Source: Verrucomicrobiales bacterium | Lineage (GTDB): Bacteria; Verrucomicrobiota; Verrucomicrobiia; Verrucomicrobiales; DEV007 | Length of the DNA stretch: 64,000 bases | Assembly: GCA_029213005.1 (NCBI GenBank) | Contig: JARGPI010000010.1 | Span: 62,001 to 126,000 of the forward strand | Direction: 5' to 3' | Shown here: in pieces, positions 34,929 through 44,067 of the stretch | How the letters are laid out: every line of letters starts with the position of its first letter | How positions within the stretch are numbered: the stretch's first letter is position 1 | Position numbers and translations under genes: made by a program | Notes under the pieces: generated by a model | Seen by the model: only the letters and a program-made list of their open reading frames with translations | The model's database searches: none | Told to the model about the DNA's origin: nothing

Positions 34929-35179
34929 CAATAATTGATTCGTCCGCCAAGATTCTATCGAGGCAAGCCACAAAGTCGAGTTTTTGTTTAAGAAAAGTTG
35001 ATTTTTTAATGATTTACAGCACCCGATCCGCGCTTGACTGTCACTCCCGAAGGGGTAACACAGAAAAGCCCGTAAATTGCAACTTTTGAAATAAGACAGG
35101 GTTCTATCCGATTTGGCTGTTAGCTAATCGATATCACCCACCACCGAAATTCCCTCTTCCTGATCTCATTTTTTCTGTG

Positions 35180-35800
35180 ATGACCGACTTCGATTCTCTC
35201 AATCTATCTCCCTCGGAGGAGGAGAAAATTGAGATTAATCAATATCATGTCGATCTGATGATGAAGGTCAAAGGAGGCGATATCAAAGCCTTTGAGGAAT
35301 TGGTTGAAGCGCATCAGAACAGTGTGATTGGAACGGTCGCCAAAATGCTGGGAAATCCCGCCGAAGCGGAGGACATCGCCCAGCAGGTATTCGTCAGAGT
35401 GTGGAAATCAGCCGGGAAGTATGAGCCCACCGCCAAATTCACGACCTGGCTCTTCACGATCACCCGCAATCTGGTATTCAATGAAGTGAGACGGCGGAAA
35501 CGGAAACCCTCCGTTTCGATGGAAGAACGGGAGGAGGATTTTCATCAGATCGAAGCCGATACCAACACGATCGCTCCGGATGATTCGGCGCTACAGGCCG
35601 AACTCGAAAAAGCGATTGATCAGGCAATTGAGGACCTTCCGGAAAAGCAGCGCCTCGCGGTAGTGCTGCGCCGCTACGAAGAAATGCCCTACGAGGAAAT
35701 TGCCCAGGTGCTGGAAATCACCGTGCCTGCCGTGAAAAGTCTTCTCTTCCGGGCCCGCAGCCAATTGAAAGAAAGCCTGAATCGCTATCTCGACGAATAG
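35180..35800 (+). CDS. ECF-type RNA polymerase sigma factor
   Basis: About 206 residues from ATG 35180 (a GTG precedes it by one codon). Region 2: EAEDIAQQVFVRVWKSAGKY and FTTWLFTITRNLVFNEVRRR at ~75-115. Region 4: LPEKQRLAVVLRRYEEMPYEEIAQVLEITVPAVKSLLFRARSQL at ~155-200. Between them an acidic linker. No anti-sigma gene is adjacent; a dicarboxylate symporter follows 74 bases downstream, possibly on the same transcript. A TTGACT-like element near 35034 may belong to its promoter. Upstream 34929-35179 shows nothing else. Confidence 0.9.
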   Translation: MTDFDSLNLSPSEEEKIEINQYHVDLMMKVKGGDIKAFEELVEAHQNSVIGTVAKMLGNPAEAEDIAQQVFVRVWKSAGKYEPTAKFTTWLFTITRNLVFNEVRRRKRKPSVSMEEREEDFHQIEADTNTIAPDDSALQAELEKAIDQAIEDLPEKQRLAVVLRRYEEMPYEEIAQVLEITVPAVKSLLFRARSQLKESLNRYLDE

Positions 35801-35874
35801 ACCACTCCCGGAAGTGTCGAAAAGGCAGGGGTTTTTCATTGGACTCTTTAAGTTGCCTTGGTAACGTCGGGGCC

Positions 35875-37197
35875 ATGAAATTTAAACCTTGGCAGTTAAT
35901 TCTTCTCGCAATGCTTCTTGCGCTGGTCGTCGGCGGAATCGTGAACGCGAGAATGGTGAATGACGCCGGAGAGATGAGCGCTCTCGGAAACCGCCTCGTC
36001 TCCATCTTTGACTATGTCGGGAACATTTTTATGTCCCTGCTGAAAATGGTGATCGTCCCGCTGGTTTTAAGTTCCGTGGTGGTCGGTATCGCCAGACTCG
36101 GGAATACCAGGGGGTTCGCCCGGATGGGTGGGAAGACTTTGTGCTACTACATGCTGACCAGCTTATTCGCGATTCTAATCGGGTTGACGATGGTAAACTT
36201 TTTCAAGCCGGGTTTGAAAGACGGACAACCGAATGAAGCGATCAAGGCGCAGATCGAAGCCAACGCCGAAGAGTATACCGGCAAAGTCGCCGCCAAGGTT
36301 GGTTCAGAAGGCGCTGATATGACAGCGGTGAGCGAGATTTTCCTCCGGATGATCCCGCAGAATATTTTCGAGGCCCTGAGCGACAACGGAAAAATGCTGT
36401 CACTGATTTTTGTGAGTCTTCTCACCGGAATCGGGCTGATCTTTATCAGTGAGCCGAGCCGGAAATCACTACTAGGATTCTTTGAAGGACTCAATGAGCT
36501 GTCCCTACTCGTGACTAACTGGGTGATGCTTCTCGCTCCAATCGGAGTTTTCGCTCTGGTCGCCGAAACGGTAGCCCAGGCTGGCATCCCGATTGTTCTG
36601 ATCCTCTCCAAGTATTTCCTCGTGGTCGCCGGCGCATTGCTGATTCACCTGCTTGTGGTGATGCCGCTGATCCTTGCCTTCCTCGGGAAAGTGAATCCTC
36701 TCCGCCAGTTCTACGCGATGCGGAACGCCCTTCTCACCGCGTTTTCGACCTCGTCGAGTTCCGCAACTCTTCCTGTAACCATGCGGGCGGTTCAGGAAAA
36801 CGCAGGGGTATCTAATCGTGTTTCCAGTTTTGTTCTCCCTCTCGGAGCGACCGTTAATATGGACGGCACCGCTCTTTACGAATGTATCGCCGTTATTTTT
36901 ATCGCTCAGGTAGTGGGTTGGGATTTATCGATCGCCCAGCAGATCTCGGTGGTGGTATTGGCGCTGCTGACCAGTATCGGAGTGGCCGGTGTGCCTTCCG
37001 CCAGCCTTGTTGCGATCGTGATCATCGTTTACAATTTGAAGATCCCGAATGCCGAAGCCGTTATCGGGCTGCTCCTCGCCGTAGACCGTCCTCTCGACAT
37101 GCTCCGCACCGCGGTCAATGTCTTCTCAGATTCCTGTGGAGCCGTCGTGATTGCGAAGTCAGAAGGCGAACAGGTGTTGGAAGAAGTTCCAGCCTAA
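35875..37197 (+). CDS. Dicarboxylate/amino acid:cation symporter (DAACS family)
   Basis: About 440 residues from ATG 35875 (MKFKPWQLILL...). Eight or more hydrophobic segments fit the GltP/DctA/EAAT fold. Family marks: NIFMSLLKMVIVPLVLSSVV, the serine-rich loop TAFSTSSSSATLPV, NMDGTALYE and the final DRPLDMLRTAVNVFSDSCGA. It imports glutamate, aspartate or C4-dicarboxylates with Na+ or H+ through the inner membrane. An insert of ~50 residues (NEAIKAQIEANAEEYTGKVA) lies in the early extracellular loop. Confidence 0.93.
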   Translation: MKFKPWQLILLAMLLALVVGGIVNARMVNDAGEMSALGNRLVSIFDYVGNIFMSLLKMVIVPLVLSSVVVGIARLGNTRGFARMGGKTLCYYMLTSLFAILIGLTMVNFFKPGLKDGQPNEAIKAQIEANAEEYTGKVAAKVGSEGADMTAVSEIFLRMIPQNIFEALSDNGKMLSLIFVSLLTGIGLIFISEPSRKSLLGFFEGLNELSLLVTNWVMLLAPIGVFALVAETVAQAGIPIVLILSKYFLVVAGALLIHLLVVMPLILAFLGKVNPLRQFYAMRNALLTAFSTSSSSATLPVTMRAVQENAGVSNRVSSFVLPLGATVNMDGTALYECIAVIFIAQVVGWDLSIAQQISVVVLALLTSIGVAGVPSASLVAIVIIVYNLKIPNAEAVIGLLLAVDRPLDMLRTAVNVFSDSCGAVVIAKSEGEQVLEEVPA

Positions 37198-37220
37198 GGT
37201 TCCGGAAGTTCCCACTCCGG

Positions 37221-39443
37221 TTACTCAAAGTCCAGTTCTTCGATAATGCGATTCAAATTGTCGGTCGCTTGCACCGCTCTGATCGCGGCCTGGCGGGCAT
37301 CGACTGCGATATCGTTGATTTCCTGCGCCAATTGAGATGCCGCCTCTGCATCAACATTAGCACTGGCTCGCACTTTAATTTTACCTGCCTCAAAGAACGC
37401 TTTAGCCGCGGCGGACCGGGCTTCCTTAGCGGAAAGAGACGCCGCTTCGGCAGCGATTTGAGCGCGAGCACTAGCCTGAAGCAGTGATTCTTTTTGAGCT
37501 TCGGCAATCACCCCACCGTTAGCTTGAACATTCTGATAGATATCCAATGCTCCGGTCAACTCGGCCTCCGCTGCCACAGCCATAGACGTTGCGGCTCTGG
37601 ATTCCTGAGAAGCGGAATCATAGAGTGACTTCAGGGTGTCCAATTCTCCTGTAGAAGTGATTGAATGCTCCTCGTCGATTTTACCGAGGCGGGTTAACGT
37701 TCCGTAGGTATTCACAGCGGCCCCTTTTTCCTCAAGGACGTGGAATTGATCAAAAAGAGCAAACCCATTGTTGGAAGCCTCTCCAAATTCCAGGCTGAAT
37801 GCGTACTCATAATCGTCGATAATCACGGTGGAACTGGCAATCGGATTGTTGATACTAACGTAATCGGCATCCGGCCAGGGGTTATTCGGATCTTCAATAT
37901 TTACCGTGTTCACCAAGTCAAAGGTGAAGTCGAAATTCGGATTATACACCGTCCCGTTGATGTCCAGAGTGAGATCCAAATTCAAATCGACCGCGGTTGC
38001 ACCGGTGTCGGCGAGGTATTTTCCATTGAAGTATTCCAAGGTTCCTATCTGAAACCGCTCGCCAAGCACCACATCAAATATATCCCCTCCCTGATAGGAT
38101 AACCAACTCTTCGACAGATCAATGCCCAGATAATAATCGTCTCCCCAGCTCACATAGTTCGAAGAGGCTCCGCCCGCGAGGTTACTGACAAGCGCACTGG
38201 TTCCAACCGGGTTGGAAAATTTAGCTGAGTTGTTTCCGGAAATCACAAACTCTGAACTTTCGACTGAAACACAGTGCGCGGAACTCTCGAGGTAGTACTC
38301 AAGAATCGGAACCGCTTTCGCTTCGACTTCCACACCACCGGGGAACTCGATCTCTTTCAAACTGAGAGGTGAACTATAGTCGGTCCACCCGGCCCCGTTA
38401 ACCCGATAAGCGATTTTCGACACTCTCGGATCATTGGGGTTCGATATCACAACCCTCACAGCCGAACCATCGAGGGCGAACTGAGTGGCACTTGCTATCG
38501 CCACCGGTTCGGTGAGCGCCTCCGGTTTGACGTGGTAGTACTCACTTTTTTGGGAGCTGTTTCTCCACATTCCGGGATCCTTAGCGATCGCTTGAACCTT
38601 TATCATTGAATTCGCCTTCACATCGAATGGTCCGTGGTATTCCTGCCATGGCTCGTGATCGATCGAATACAGAATTTCCGCAGCGCCCGCCGGATTGGGA
38701 TCAATCAGGGAAACACTGAAATTAAATAGTGAAATATCGTAGGTGCCGGTGGGTAATGATACCAGCGGAGAAGTTAAGATTCCGTTTTCAGGATGAGATA
38801 CCAGAGTCGGAACGCTCGGGTCGGTCATGATCGCGGCTGCGGCGCTCGTGGGACTGTCAGCGACGGTTACGATGGTCGGCGAAAGTGGAACAGCTTTCCC
38901 GGCATCCTCATAGTCCCAGATCCAGGAACTGTTTTCGGCGTAAAGCAGATACGGTTGCCGATTGTCTTCAGAAGGAGGGTCCGATTCTGACGGATCTTCC
39001 AAGGTAAACTGCCTGATACCACCCTGACCGGACGTCGCGATCACAAATCGTTTTTTATTATTGTCCCAAAGCGCCCGCAGGGCACCGGATTGAGCTTCAC
39101 CCGCATCCTGAAGGGAATACGAAATTCTCTGATCAGCAAAACTTCCAGCAAAGCCGGGGATTCGAGCGGCTATTTCTGGCGACAATGAACTTTTAAGGCG
39201 GCTTATTGCCTCGGAAGCATTTGTGACCTCATCCAGAGCTCCACCGGAGCCGGCATATGCGAGAAGTGCCCGGTTCAACGTTTCCACATCCGACTTCAGC
39301 TTGATACTTCTGGATGAACTTCCAATATTCGCGTAACCCATTATTGCCACAGAGGAAACAATTCCGATCAGGGAAACAACCATCACCATTTCGAGCATGC
39401 TGAAAGCGTTTCTCGAACCGTTATTGTGGCTATATTTATTCAT
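37221..39443 (-). CDS. Oversized type IV pseudopilin-like protein
   Basis: About 740 residues from ATG 39443 (39446 is equally possible). The N-terminus NAFSMLEMVMVVSLIGIVSS is a prepilin cleavage/methylation motif with Glu at +5 and a single hydrophobic helix; Ala replaces Gly at -1. Then comes a pilin-like region (SDVETLNRALLAYAG), a beta-rich middle with two chitobiase-C-terminal-like parts (EILYSIDHEPWQEYHGPF, KIAYRVNGAGWTDY), and an Ala-rich helical coiled coil (~640-745). Ordinary pseudopilins are 150-250 residues. Verrucomicrobia encode many prepilin-like proteins, of which this is probably a surface-displayed one. Confidence 0.7.
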   Translation of the reverse strand: MNKYSHNNGSRNAFSMLEMVMVVSLIGIVSSVAIMGYANIGSSSRSIKLKSDVETLNRALLAYAGSGGALDEVTNASEAISRLKSSLSPEIAARIPGFAGSFADQRISYSLQDAGEAQSGALRALWDNNKKRFVIATSGQGGIRQFTLEDPSESDPPSEDNRQPYLLYAENSSWIWDYEDAGKAVPLSPTIVTVADSPTSAAAAIMTDPSVPTLVSHPENGILTSPLVSLPTGTYDISLFNFSVSLIDPNPAGAAEILYSIDHEPWQEYHGPFDVKANSMIKVQAIAKDPGMWRNSSQKSEYYHVKPEALTEPVAIASATQFALDGSAVRVVISNPNDPRVSKIAYRVNGAGWTDYSSPLSLKEIEFPGGVEVEAKAVPILEYYLESSAHCVSVESSEFVISGNNSAKFSNPVGTSALVSNLAGGASSNYVSWGDDYYLGIDLSKSWLSYQGGDIFDVVLGERFQIGTLEYFNGKYLADTGATAVDLNLDLTLDINGTVYNPNFDFTFDLVNTVNIEDPNNPWPDADYVSINNPIASSTVIIDDYEYAFSLEFGEASNNGFALFDQFHVLEEKGAAVNTYGTLTRLGKIDEEHSITSTGELDTLKSLYDSASQESRAATSMAVAAEAELTGALDIYQNVQANGGVIAEAQKESLLQASARAQIAAEAASLSAKEARSAAAKAFFEAGKIKVRASANVDAEAASQLAQEINDIAVDARQAAIRAVQATDNLNRIIEELDFE

Positions 39444-39619
39444 CATAATGACTTTAGGGAATACACAAAATTGAATACCAGAATGAATAATAGTTATATT
39501 TACAATAATTTCCATATAAATTTTTGGTGTTAATCATTATTTTTATTTCATCGCCGGCAGTTTCGTGTCCGGCTCAACCCTCATATATTGCGAGTATCCC
39601 AGCTTTTATTTGCACTCAC

Positions 39620-39653
39620 GGTAAAGGAGGGTAAAATGGCGAGTCGTGAATAA
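39620..39653 (+). other. Strong Shine-Dalgarno plus 5-codon micro-ORF
   Basis: GGTAAAGGAGGG (39620-39631) precedes ATG 39636 and a five-codon frame ending TAA 39651-39653. The same 12-mer recurs at 47521-47532. The remaining stretch 39444-39711 is AT-rich and holds a short GCCGG/CCGGC inverted repeat near 39553, but nothing I can identify. Confidence 0.2.
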
Positions 39654-39711
39654 AAAGCGGTGGCGCAGGGCATTCCCCTGAGTTCATAACTTATTTATTT
39701 TCAATACCTTT

Positions 39712-39793
39712 GCTCACGTGGCGGAATTGGTAGACGCGCATGATTCAGGTTCATGTGGGGCGACCCGTGGAGGTTCGAGTCCTCTCGTGAGCA
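39712..39793 (+). tRNA. tRNA-Leu (anticodon CAG)
   Basis: 82 bases: acceptor GCTCACG/CGTGAGC, D-arm TGGCGGAATTGGTAGACGC, anticodon arm CATGA-TTCAGGT-TCATG with anticodon CAG, a long class II variable arm (TGGGGCGACCCG), T-arm GGAGG-TTCGAGT-CCTCT, discriminator A. CCA is not encoded. Confidence 0.92.
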
Positions 39794-39829
39794 TTTCCTC
39801 TTTCCTTCCCGAAGCGTATTTTTCTCGTC

Positions 39830-40549
39830 ATGGCATCCGAGACATCATCAGCCAGCCGGGAGAGCGGTTCCCGGGATCAAGATCCGAACTTTGTGCAAAA
39901 GGCATTCACTTCGATCGCCCCCCGCTACGTTCTGACTAATCACATCCTCAGCATGGGGATCGATGTTTCCTGGCGAAAAAAGGTCGCAGCTATCGTGAGT
40001 GAACGAAATCCGGATTTTGTTCTGGATGTCGCAACGGGGAGCGGCGACCTCGCTGCAGAAGTTTGGAAAACCTGCCCCGAAGCGCGGATTGTGGGTGTCG
40101 ATTTCTGCGCGCCTATGCTGGAGCATGCTAAAAAGCGTGGTCTTCCTGAGCTCCTCGTGGCAGACGGGATGGATCTTCCCTTCGACGATGCCTCAGTCGA
40201 TGTGATTACAATCGGCTATGGCCTCCGCAATATGGAAAGCTGGAGTGGTGCGGTCAGCGAATTTTCCCGGGTGCTGAAACCGGACGGAACGCTCGTGATT
40301 CTCGATTTTTCGCTTCCAACCAATCCACTACTGAGAGCTCCCTATCGGTTTTATCTACATCACATCCTGCCGCTGATCGCCGGAGTGCTGACGGGGAATC
40401 GCGGTGCCTATCAATACCTTGGCGAATCGATCGAAAGATTTCCAAAAGGTGCCGACATGACGTCGATGCTGATGAAAAACGGATACCGGAAAGCGGAAGC
40501 GATTCCACTCGCCGGTGGGATCAGCAGTGTTTATGTGGCCGATAAGTAG
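39830..40549 (+). CDS. ubiE: Demethylmenaquinone/ubiquinone methyltransferase
   Basis: 239 residues, the usual size. SAM-dependent C-methylation of the demethyl-quinone ring, the last step of menaquinone (MenG) or a step of ubiquinone synthesis. Motifs: AFTSIAPRYVLTNHILSMGID, DVATGSGDLA (SAM motif I, ~65), DGMDLPF, ITIGYGLRNM (~125) and LDFSLPTNPLLRAPYRFYL. It starts 36 bases after tRNA-Leu. Menaquinone is likely in this phylum, so menG is the better functional name if no ubiquinone genes exist. Confidence 0.93.
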   Translation: MASETSSASRESGSRDQDPNFVQKAFTSIAPRYVLTNHILSMGIDVSWRKKVAAIVSERNPDFVLDVATGSGDLAAEVWKTCPEARIVGVDFCAPMLEHAKKRGLPELLVADGMDLPFDDASVDVITIGYGLRNMESWSGAVSEFSRVLKPDGTLVILDFSLPTNPLLRAPYRFYLHHILPLIAGVLTGNRGAYQYLGESIERFPKGADMTSMLMKNGYRKAEAIPLAGGISSVYVADK

Positions 40550-40554
40550 TCGAT

Positions 40555-41376
40555 TTACAGCGGATTGATGACTGCGCTATAGGTAGAGTCTTCGCCGTCT
40601 CCACCTTCAAAATGGGAAAATATCCAACCTCCGTGTTGCCATATCATTTCACCATTTTCAACCGTAGCTTCCCCGACGTTTTGCTGCAGTGATTCAATGA
40701 GTGAAACCACCGTAGGGTTTTGCGCTTTCATATAGGCATCGATCCGGATTTGTGAGACTCCGCCTCTGGAATCAAAATCGAATACGAAACTGGCCGGAGC
40801 CTGTTCAAATGCCAGTACAATATCGTATTGGAGAAAGTCAGGGTTATCGACACTGGGAGCAGCCTCCGGAGCCACTTTCCGGAAGATTGTTTTAATATCC
40901 TCCTTGCTTGCCGAGGGCGCAATTTCCACCGTTTGACCTCGAATCACCAGGGCGAACGGTTCGCCATCGAGGGAATTAAAAAACTGGAGGCGGAGTGCTC
41001 TTTCTCTAGTGAGATTCATCACGGCATAATTATGTAGCGGTATCCACATCGTGCCTTCCTGCTTTCCATAGATCGCACTGAGAGCTTCCTTTTCCGCATC
41101 CCGCCAAGCGATCCAGGCTTTCTGGCTGTTCCTGAGTTTAGCCTGCCCAGCTTCATCCAGCGACTTCATCAGGTTTTGGTATTGAGAGTTGAGTAGATCG
41201 TTCCACTCATCTAAAGCCACACTGATAGCCCGGACTTGCCCGGCAGTGGAGGGATCTTCCTCCGAAGCCGCGTCCATCTTCAGATCGATACGATGTTTTT
41301 TATCTGCGACTTCCTGAGCGAAGGATTGAAATGGCAGGACAAAAAGCGCGGCTAAAAGACAAATGGTGGTTCTCAT
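40555..41376 (-). CDS. Secreted protein with LprI-like (DUF1311) domain
   Basis: 273 residues with a signal peptide (LLAALFVLPFQSFAQ). Residues ~50-135 match the LprI/DUF1311 pattern: LNSQYQNLMKSLDEAGQAKLRNSQKAWIAWRDAEKEA. LprI of mycobacteria is a lysozyme inhibitor, but the domain is widespread and its role here is open. The C-terminal half is not recognised. It is convergent with ubiE, six bases from its stop. Confidence 0.75.
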   Translation of the reverse strand: MRTTICLLAALFVLPFQSFAQEVADKKHRIDLKMDAASEEDPSTAGQVRAISVALDEWNDLLNSQYQNLMKSLDEAGQAKLRNSQKAWIAWRDAEKEALSAIYGKQEGTMWIPLHNYAVMNLTRERALRLQFFNSLDGEPFALVIRGQTVEIAPSASKEDIKTIFRKVAPEAAPSVDNPDFLQYDIVLAFEQAPASFVFDFDSRGGVSQIRIDAYMKAQNPTVVSLIESLQQNVGEATVENGEMIWQHGGWIFSHFEGGDGEDSTYSAVINPL

Positions 41377-41433
41377 AAATCATTGACGATAAACCCTATC
41401 ACCCGATTCACTAAAACCCAACGGCAAGTTAAT

Positions 41434-41985
41434 TTAATTGCTGAGATACGGCTGAATGTTTTGATACATTTCGGCGACGTGCGGGTAGTGCAATCTCGGC
41501 TCCATCACCTCGGAACTGCGTTCGAATGAACCCATTTTTACAATTTCGATCACGACATTGCGAACGCCCCATTCGTTCATCAGCTCAAGAGTTGGTTTGT
41601 AGAGATCGATCGTGTCCGTTCCGACGAGTCCGCTTCCGTAATCATCGATCTCATAGAGGTAAGGATCGCCCAGAATTCGAAATTGCGTTCCCACCGGATA
41701 CTTCGACCAATCGGCGGCAGCGCTACGCCGGTTGTTGTCGTAGCGAAGTTCCGTGCCGAGGCAATTCAAATTCCCTACCGCACCCGGCTCATTTTCGAGA
41801 TGACAATAGGCCGTGGTGCGGACCGTAAGCTGGCTCGCCATTTCTTTAGGTTCAGGCCGCAGAACCGGGCTGGAGAAGCTCATCATTCTCAGATTCGGGA
41901 GACCGGCCACATCGCGCTGGGTCAGTACGCCAACCACGATTCCAAGGGCAAAAGCATTTATGACGATCAAAGGTTTAAAGAACAT
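41434..41985 (-). CDS. 3D-domain (double-psi barrel) protein, membrane-anchored
   Basis: 183 residues. An N-terminal hydrophobic stretch (VINAFALGIVVGVL) is a signal or anchor. The C-terminal ~110 residues are a 3D domain: TVRTTAYCHLENEPGA, RSAAADWSKYPVGTQFRI and YEIDDYGSGLVGTDTIDLY, in which three Asp residues form the site related to lytic transglycosylases such as MltA. Possible role in peptidoglycan turnover. It has a close paralogue at 60213-60800. Confidence 0.8.
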   Translation of the reverse strand: MFFKPLIVINAFALGIVVGVLTQRDVAGLPNLRMMSFSSPVLRPEPKEMASQLTVRTTAYCHLENEPGAVGNLNCLGTELRYDNNRRSAAADWSKYPVGTQFRILGDPYLYEIDDYGSGLVGTDTIDLYKPTLELMNEWGVRNVVIEIVKMGSFERSSEVMEPRLHYPHVAEMYQNIQPYLSN

Positions 41986-42090
41986 TGCGGGTCAGACGAT
42001 CAGCCGCGAATTTTAAGATCGAAAAGCTCCGATTTTCAGACTCAAGAGAGTTCAAATGAGACCACGCAAGTTAGTTAACCACAAGCCTAC

Positions 42091-42169
42091 TCTTGCTCTT
42101 GCTCTTGTTCTTGTTCTTACGCATTTGGAGCAAGAACAAGATTAAGAGCAGGAGCAAGAATAAGAGCGG
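42091..42169. repeat. Inverted hexanucleotide repeat array
   Basis: Five hexamers of the type TCTTGC/TCTTGT (42091-42120) are followed after 7 bases by seven hexamers of the complementary type GAGCAA/GAACAA (42128-42169). The two arrays can fold into a long imperfect hairpin. The array lies between divergent genes, 11 bases before a copy of the palindromic repeat. The remaining part of 41986-42284 shows nothing else. Confidence 0.75.
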
Positions 42170-42180
42170 ATACTCTGGAT

Positions 42181-42215
42181 TGTACCCTGTACAGTCCGCG
42201 ACTGTACAGGGTACA
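42181..42215. repeat. Palindromic intergenic repeat, copy 2
   Basis: Perfect 16-base arms TGTACCCTGTACAGTC (42181-42196) and GACTGTACAGGGTACA (42200-42215) with a 3-base loop, the best preserved of the three copies. It lies 69 bases before the GYF-DUF945 gene. Confidence 0.85.
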
Positions 42216-42284
42216 ACGCCCCACTTTACCGTTGACAGCAAAATTCGGTTAGTATGCAATCGACTGAGCCAAAACCACCACGTT

Positions 42285-44051
42285 ATGCAGATATTTGTCA
42301 CAAAAGATGGGCAGCAATCGGGCCCTTACACCACCGAACAAGTTCAGAGCTACCTTGCCGAAGGTCGATTGTTATACACCGATTTACTTTGGTATGAAGG
42401 CTTGCCGGACTGGCAGCCGATCAATACCGTTTTCGCCCCACCCCGAACAGCGCCATTCGTTCAGCGCCCGGCGCCGCAACGTCCCAATCCGATGCTTTCC
42501 AGCGGTCATCGCATGCCGGCTTCCCGCCCGGGCTACCAAAAGCCAGCTCCGGCCTCCCGCTCGAGCTCCGGTCCCGGCTTTCTCAAGATCGGCCTTTTTG
42601 CGATGACCCCGATCTTACTCTGGCTTGGCCTTACCTTTGCGGTCGCCGTGATTACGAAATCAACCTTTGAGAAACAGCTCGCTAAAAGCCAGATGGCGTC
42701 ACTTGAGAGCTACAGGATGGGGCTGTTTTCCAGTTCAGCTCTGACTCATGTGCATTTCGGTGATGACGAAGATAAAAAGGGTGCTCTCCCCCTCCGTCAC
42801 AAGATCAGTCACGGGCCGGTCGCTTTTATTGATAATAAGCCCCGACTTACTGCCAGTCATGTCACCACCAGATTTGAACCTCGAGGCGAGGGAAAAACTG
42901 AGATTCCGCTGTCGATCGTAACCGAAGCGGGTTTTGGCGGAAATTTAAATCATGCGATTATCTGTCGCTCGATTGATATGGATCTCGCAGATGGAGAGAC
43001 TCTGAAATTCGATGGCGGAAAACTTCAACTGACCTCAAATTCCGATAAAACAGCTTACGAGGGCTCACTGAATATTTCACCGCTGAAAGTCTCGGGCGAA
43101 ATGGGGTCTTTTGTTCTGAATGAAACGAAGGGGCAACTCCTCTATGAAACTGCGGGCAGGTTTGAGCTCGGCGCGACGCTGGGAGGCATCGAACTCGAAA
43201 CCACGAAGCAGGGAGCCAGTACTCTTTTCGCGATCGATTCCGCGATCGTCTCCTCAAAATTTAACCATCACAGTCGGGACATTCCTCTCTATGTCGGCAC
43301 GGCATCGCTCAGACTTCCGAAAATCGAAATTAACGGCGGCTTCCCCAGTTTGTTGAAAAATATAGAATTCAGTTCCAAGTCAGTCGTTGATTCCAGTCAG
43401 AAGCTGAACGCTTCACTCCAGTACCAAATCGATAGTATTAATCTGGGAACAGCGGATGCGCCCATGTTTGAGCTCGATAAAACCTCTCTCGAATACGGAG
43501 TAAAAGGACTGGATGCCAGTCTGATCGCAAAATTGAACGAAGAGAATAGAAGTCTCTACGGCGCGCAGTTCAAAACCATTTTTGAAGGCGACATGTCGGA
43601 CATCCAGTCTCGCGGCAATATTGATGAATCAACCAATCGAATCGTCAAAATCTGGCTCGATTTGATCCAGCCCGGTGCCGAAATCTATACCAAAGTTAAA
43701 GTCGATGGCGACGACGGCATGATCAATTTGAACGCCAAATTCGGAGGCGACAAAAATCTAACTGACACCCAATCCCTGCGGGAAGTGATCTCGGCACTGG
43801 AGGCAGCTCTGAAAGTCCACATCAGAGGAGAACTTATCGAATCACCCATGTTGGCTATGTTAATTCAAACTTACTCAGAAATGGGCATCGGAAATTTCAG
43901 CCCCGAACTGTTCCAGCTTGAAGGCGCCGTAAAAAACGGAACGGTCTACATCGGCGACGAAGCCACACCCTTTATCGAAGCCCTCGGTCCAATGCTCGAT
44001 GAACCGATCGACTGGCAGGAGATGATAAAAGAAGGCCTGGCGGAAAATTAA
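42285..44051 (+). CDS. GYF_2 - transmembrane - DUF945-like protein
   Basis: About 588 residues from ATG 42285. The open frame continues further upstream through the repeats, but MQIFVTKDGQQSGPYT is the natural start of a GYF_2 domain (residues ~1-50, LWYEGLPDWQPI). A Pro-rich linker and one membrane helix (IGLFAMTPILLWLGLTFAVA, ~100-122) follow. The large periplasmic part resembles DUF945/YdgA: SSALTHVHFGD, VTTRFEPRGEGKTEIPLSIVT and LDLIQPGAEIYTKVKVDGDDG. GYF_2 domains bind Pro-rich or membrane partners. The function is unknown. Confidence 0.75.
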   Translation: MQIFVTKDGQQSGPYTTEQVQSYLAEGRLLYTDLLWYEGLPDWQPINTVFAPPRTAPFVQRPAPQRPNPMLSSGHRMPASRPGYQKPAPASRSSSGPGFLKIGLFAMTPILLWLGLTFAVAVITKSTFEKQLAKSQMASLESYRMGLFSSSALTHVHFGDDEDKKGALPLRHKISHGPVAFIDNKPRLTASHVTTRFEPRGEGKTEIPLSIVTEAGFGGNLNHAIICRSIDMDLADGETLKFDGGKLQLTSNSDKTAYEGSLNISPLKVSGEMGSFVLNETKGQLLYETAGRFELGATLGGIELETTKQGASTLFAIDSAIVSSKFNHHSRDIPLYVGTASLRLPKIEINGGFPSLLKNIEFSSKSVVDSSQKLNASLQYQIDSINLGTADAPMFELDKTSLEYGVKGLDASLIAKLNEENRSLYGAQFKTIFEGDMSDIQSRGNIDESTNRIVKIWLDLIQPGAEIYTKVKVDGDDGMINLNAKFGGDKNLTDTQSLREVISALEAALKVHIRGELIESPMLAMLIQTYSEMGIGNFSPELFQLEGAVKNGTVYIGDEATPFIEALGPMLDEPIDWQEMIKEGLAEN

Positions 44052-44067
44052 CACTCCCCTGCGGATC

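Noticed and set aside
42093..42284. Open reading frame extending the GYF-DUF945 gene upstream through the hexamer array and palindrome
   Set aside because: The translated part is low in complexity (Leu/Lys/Ser runs from repeats), and the GYF domain begins naturally at ATG 42285.
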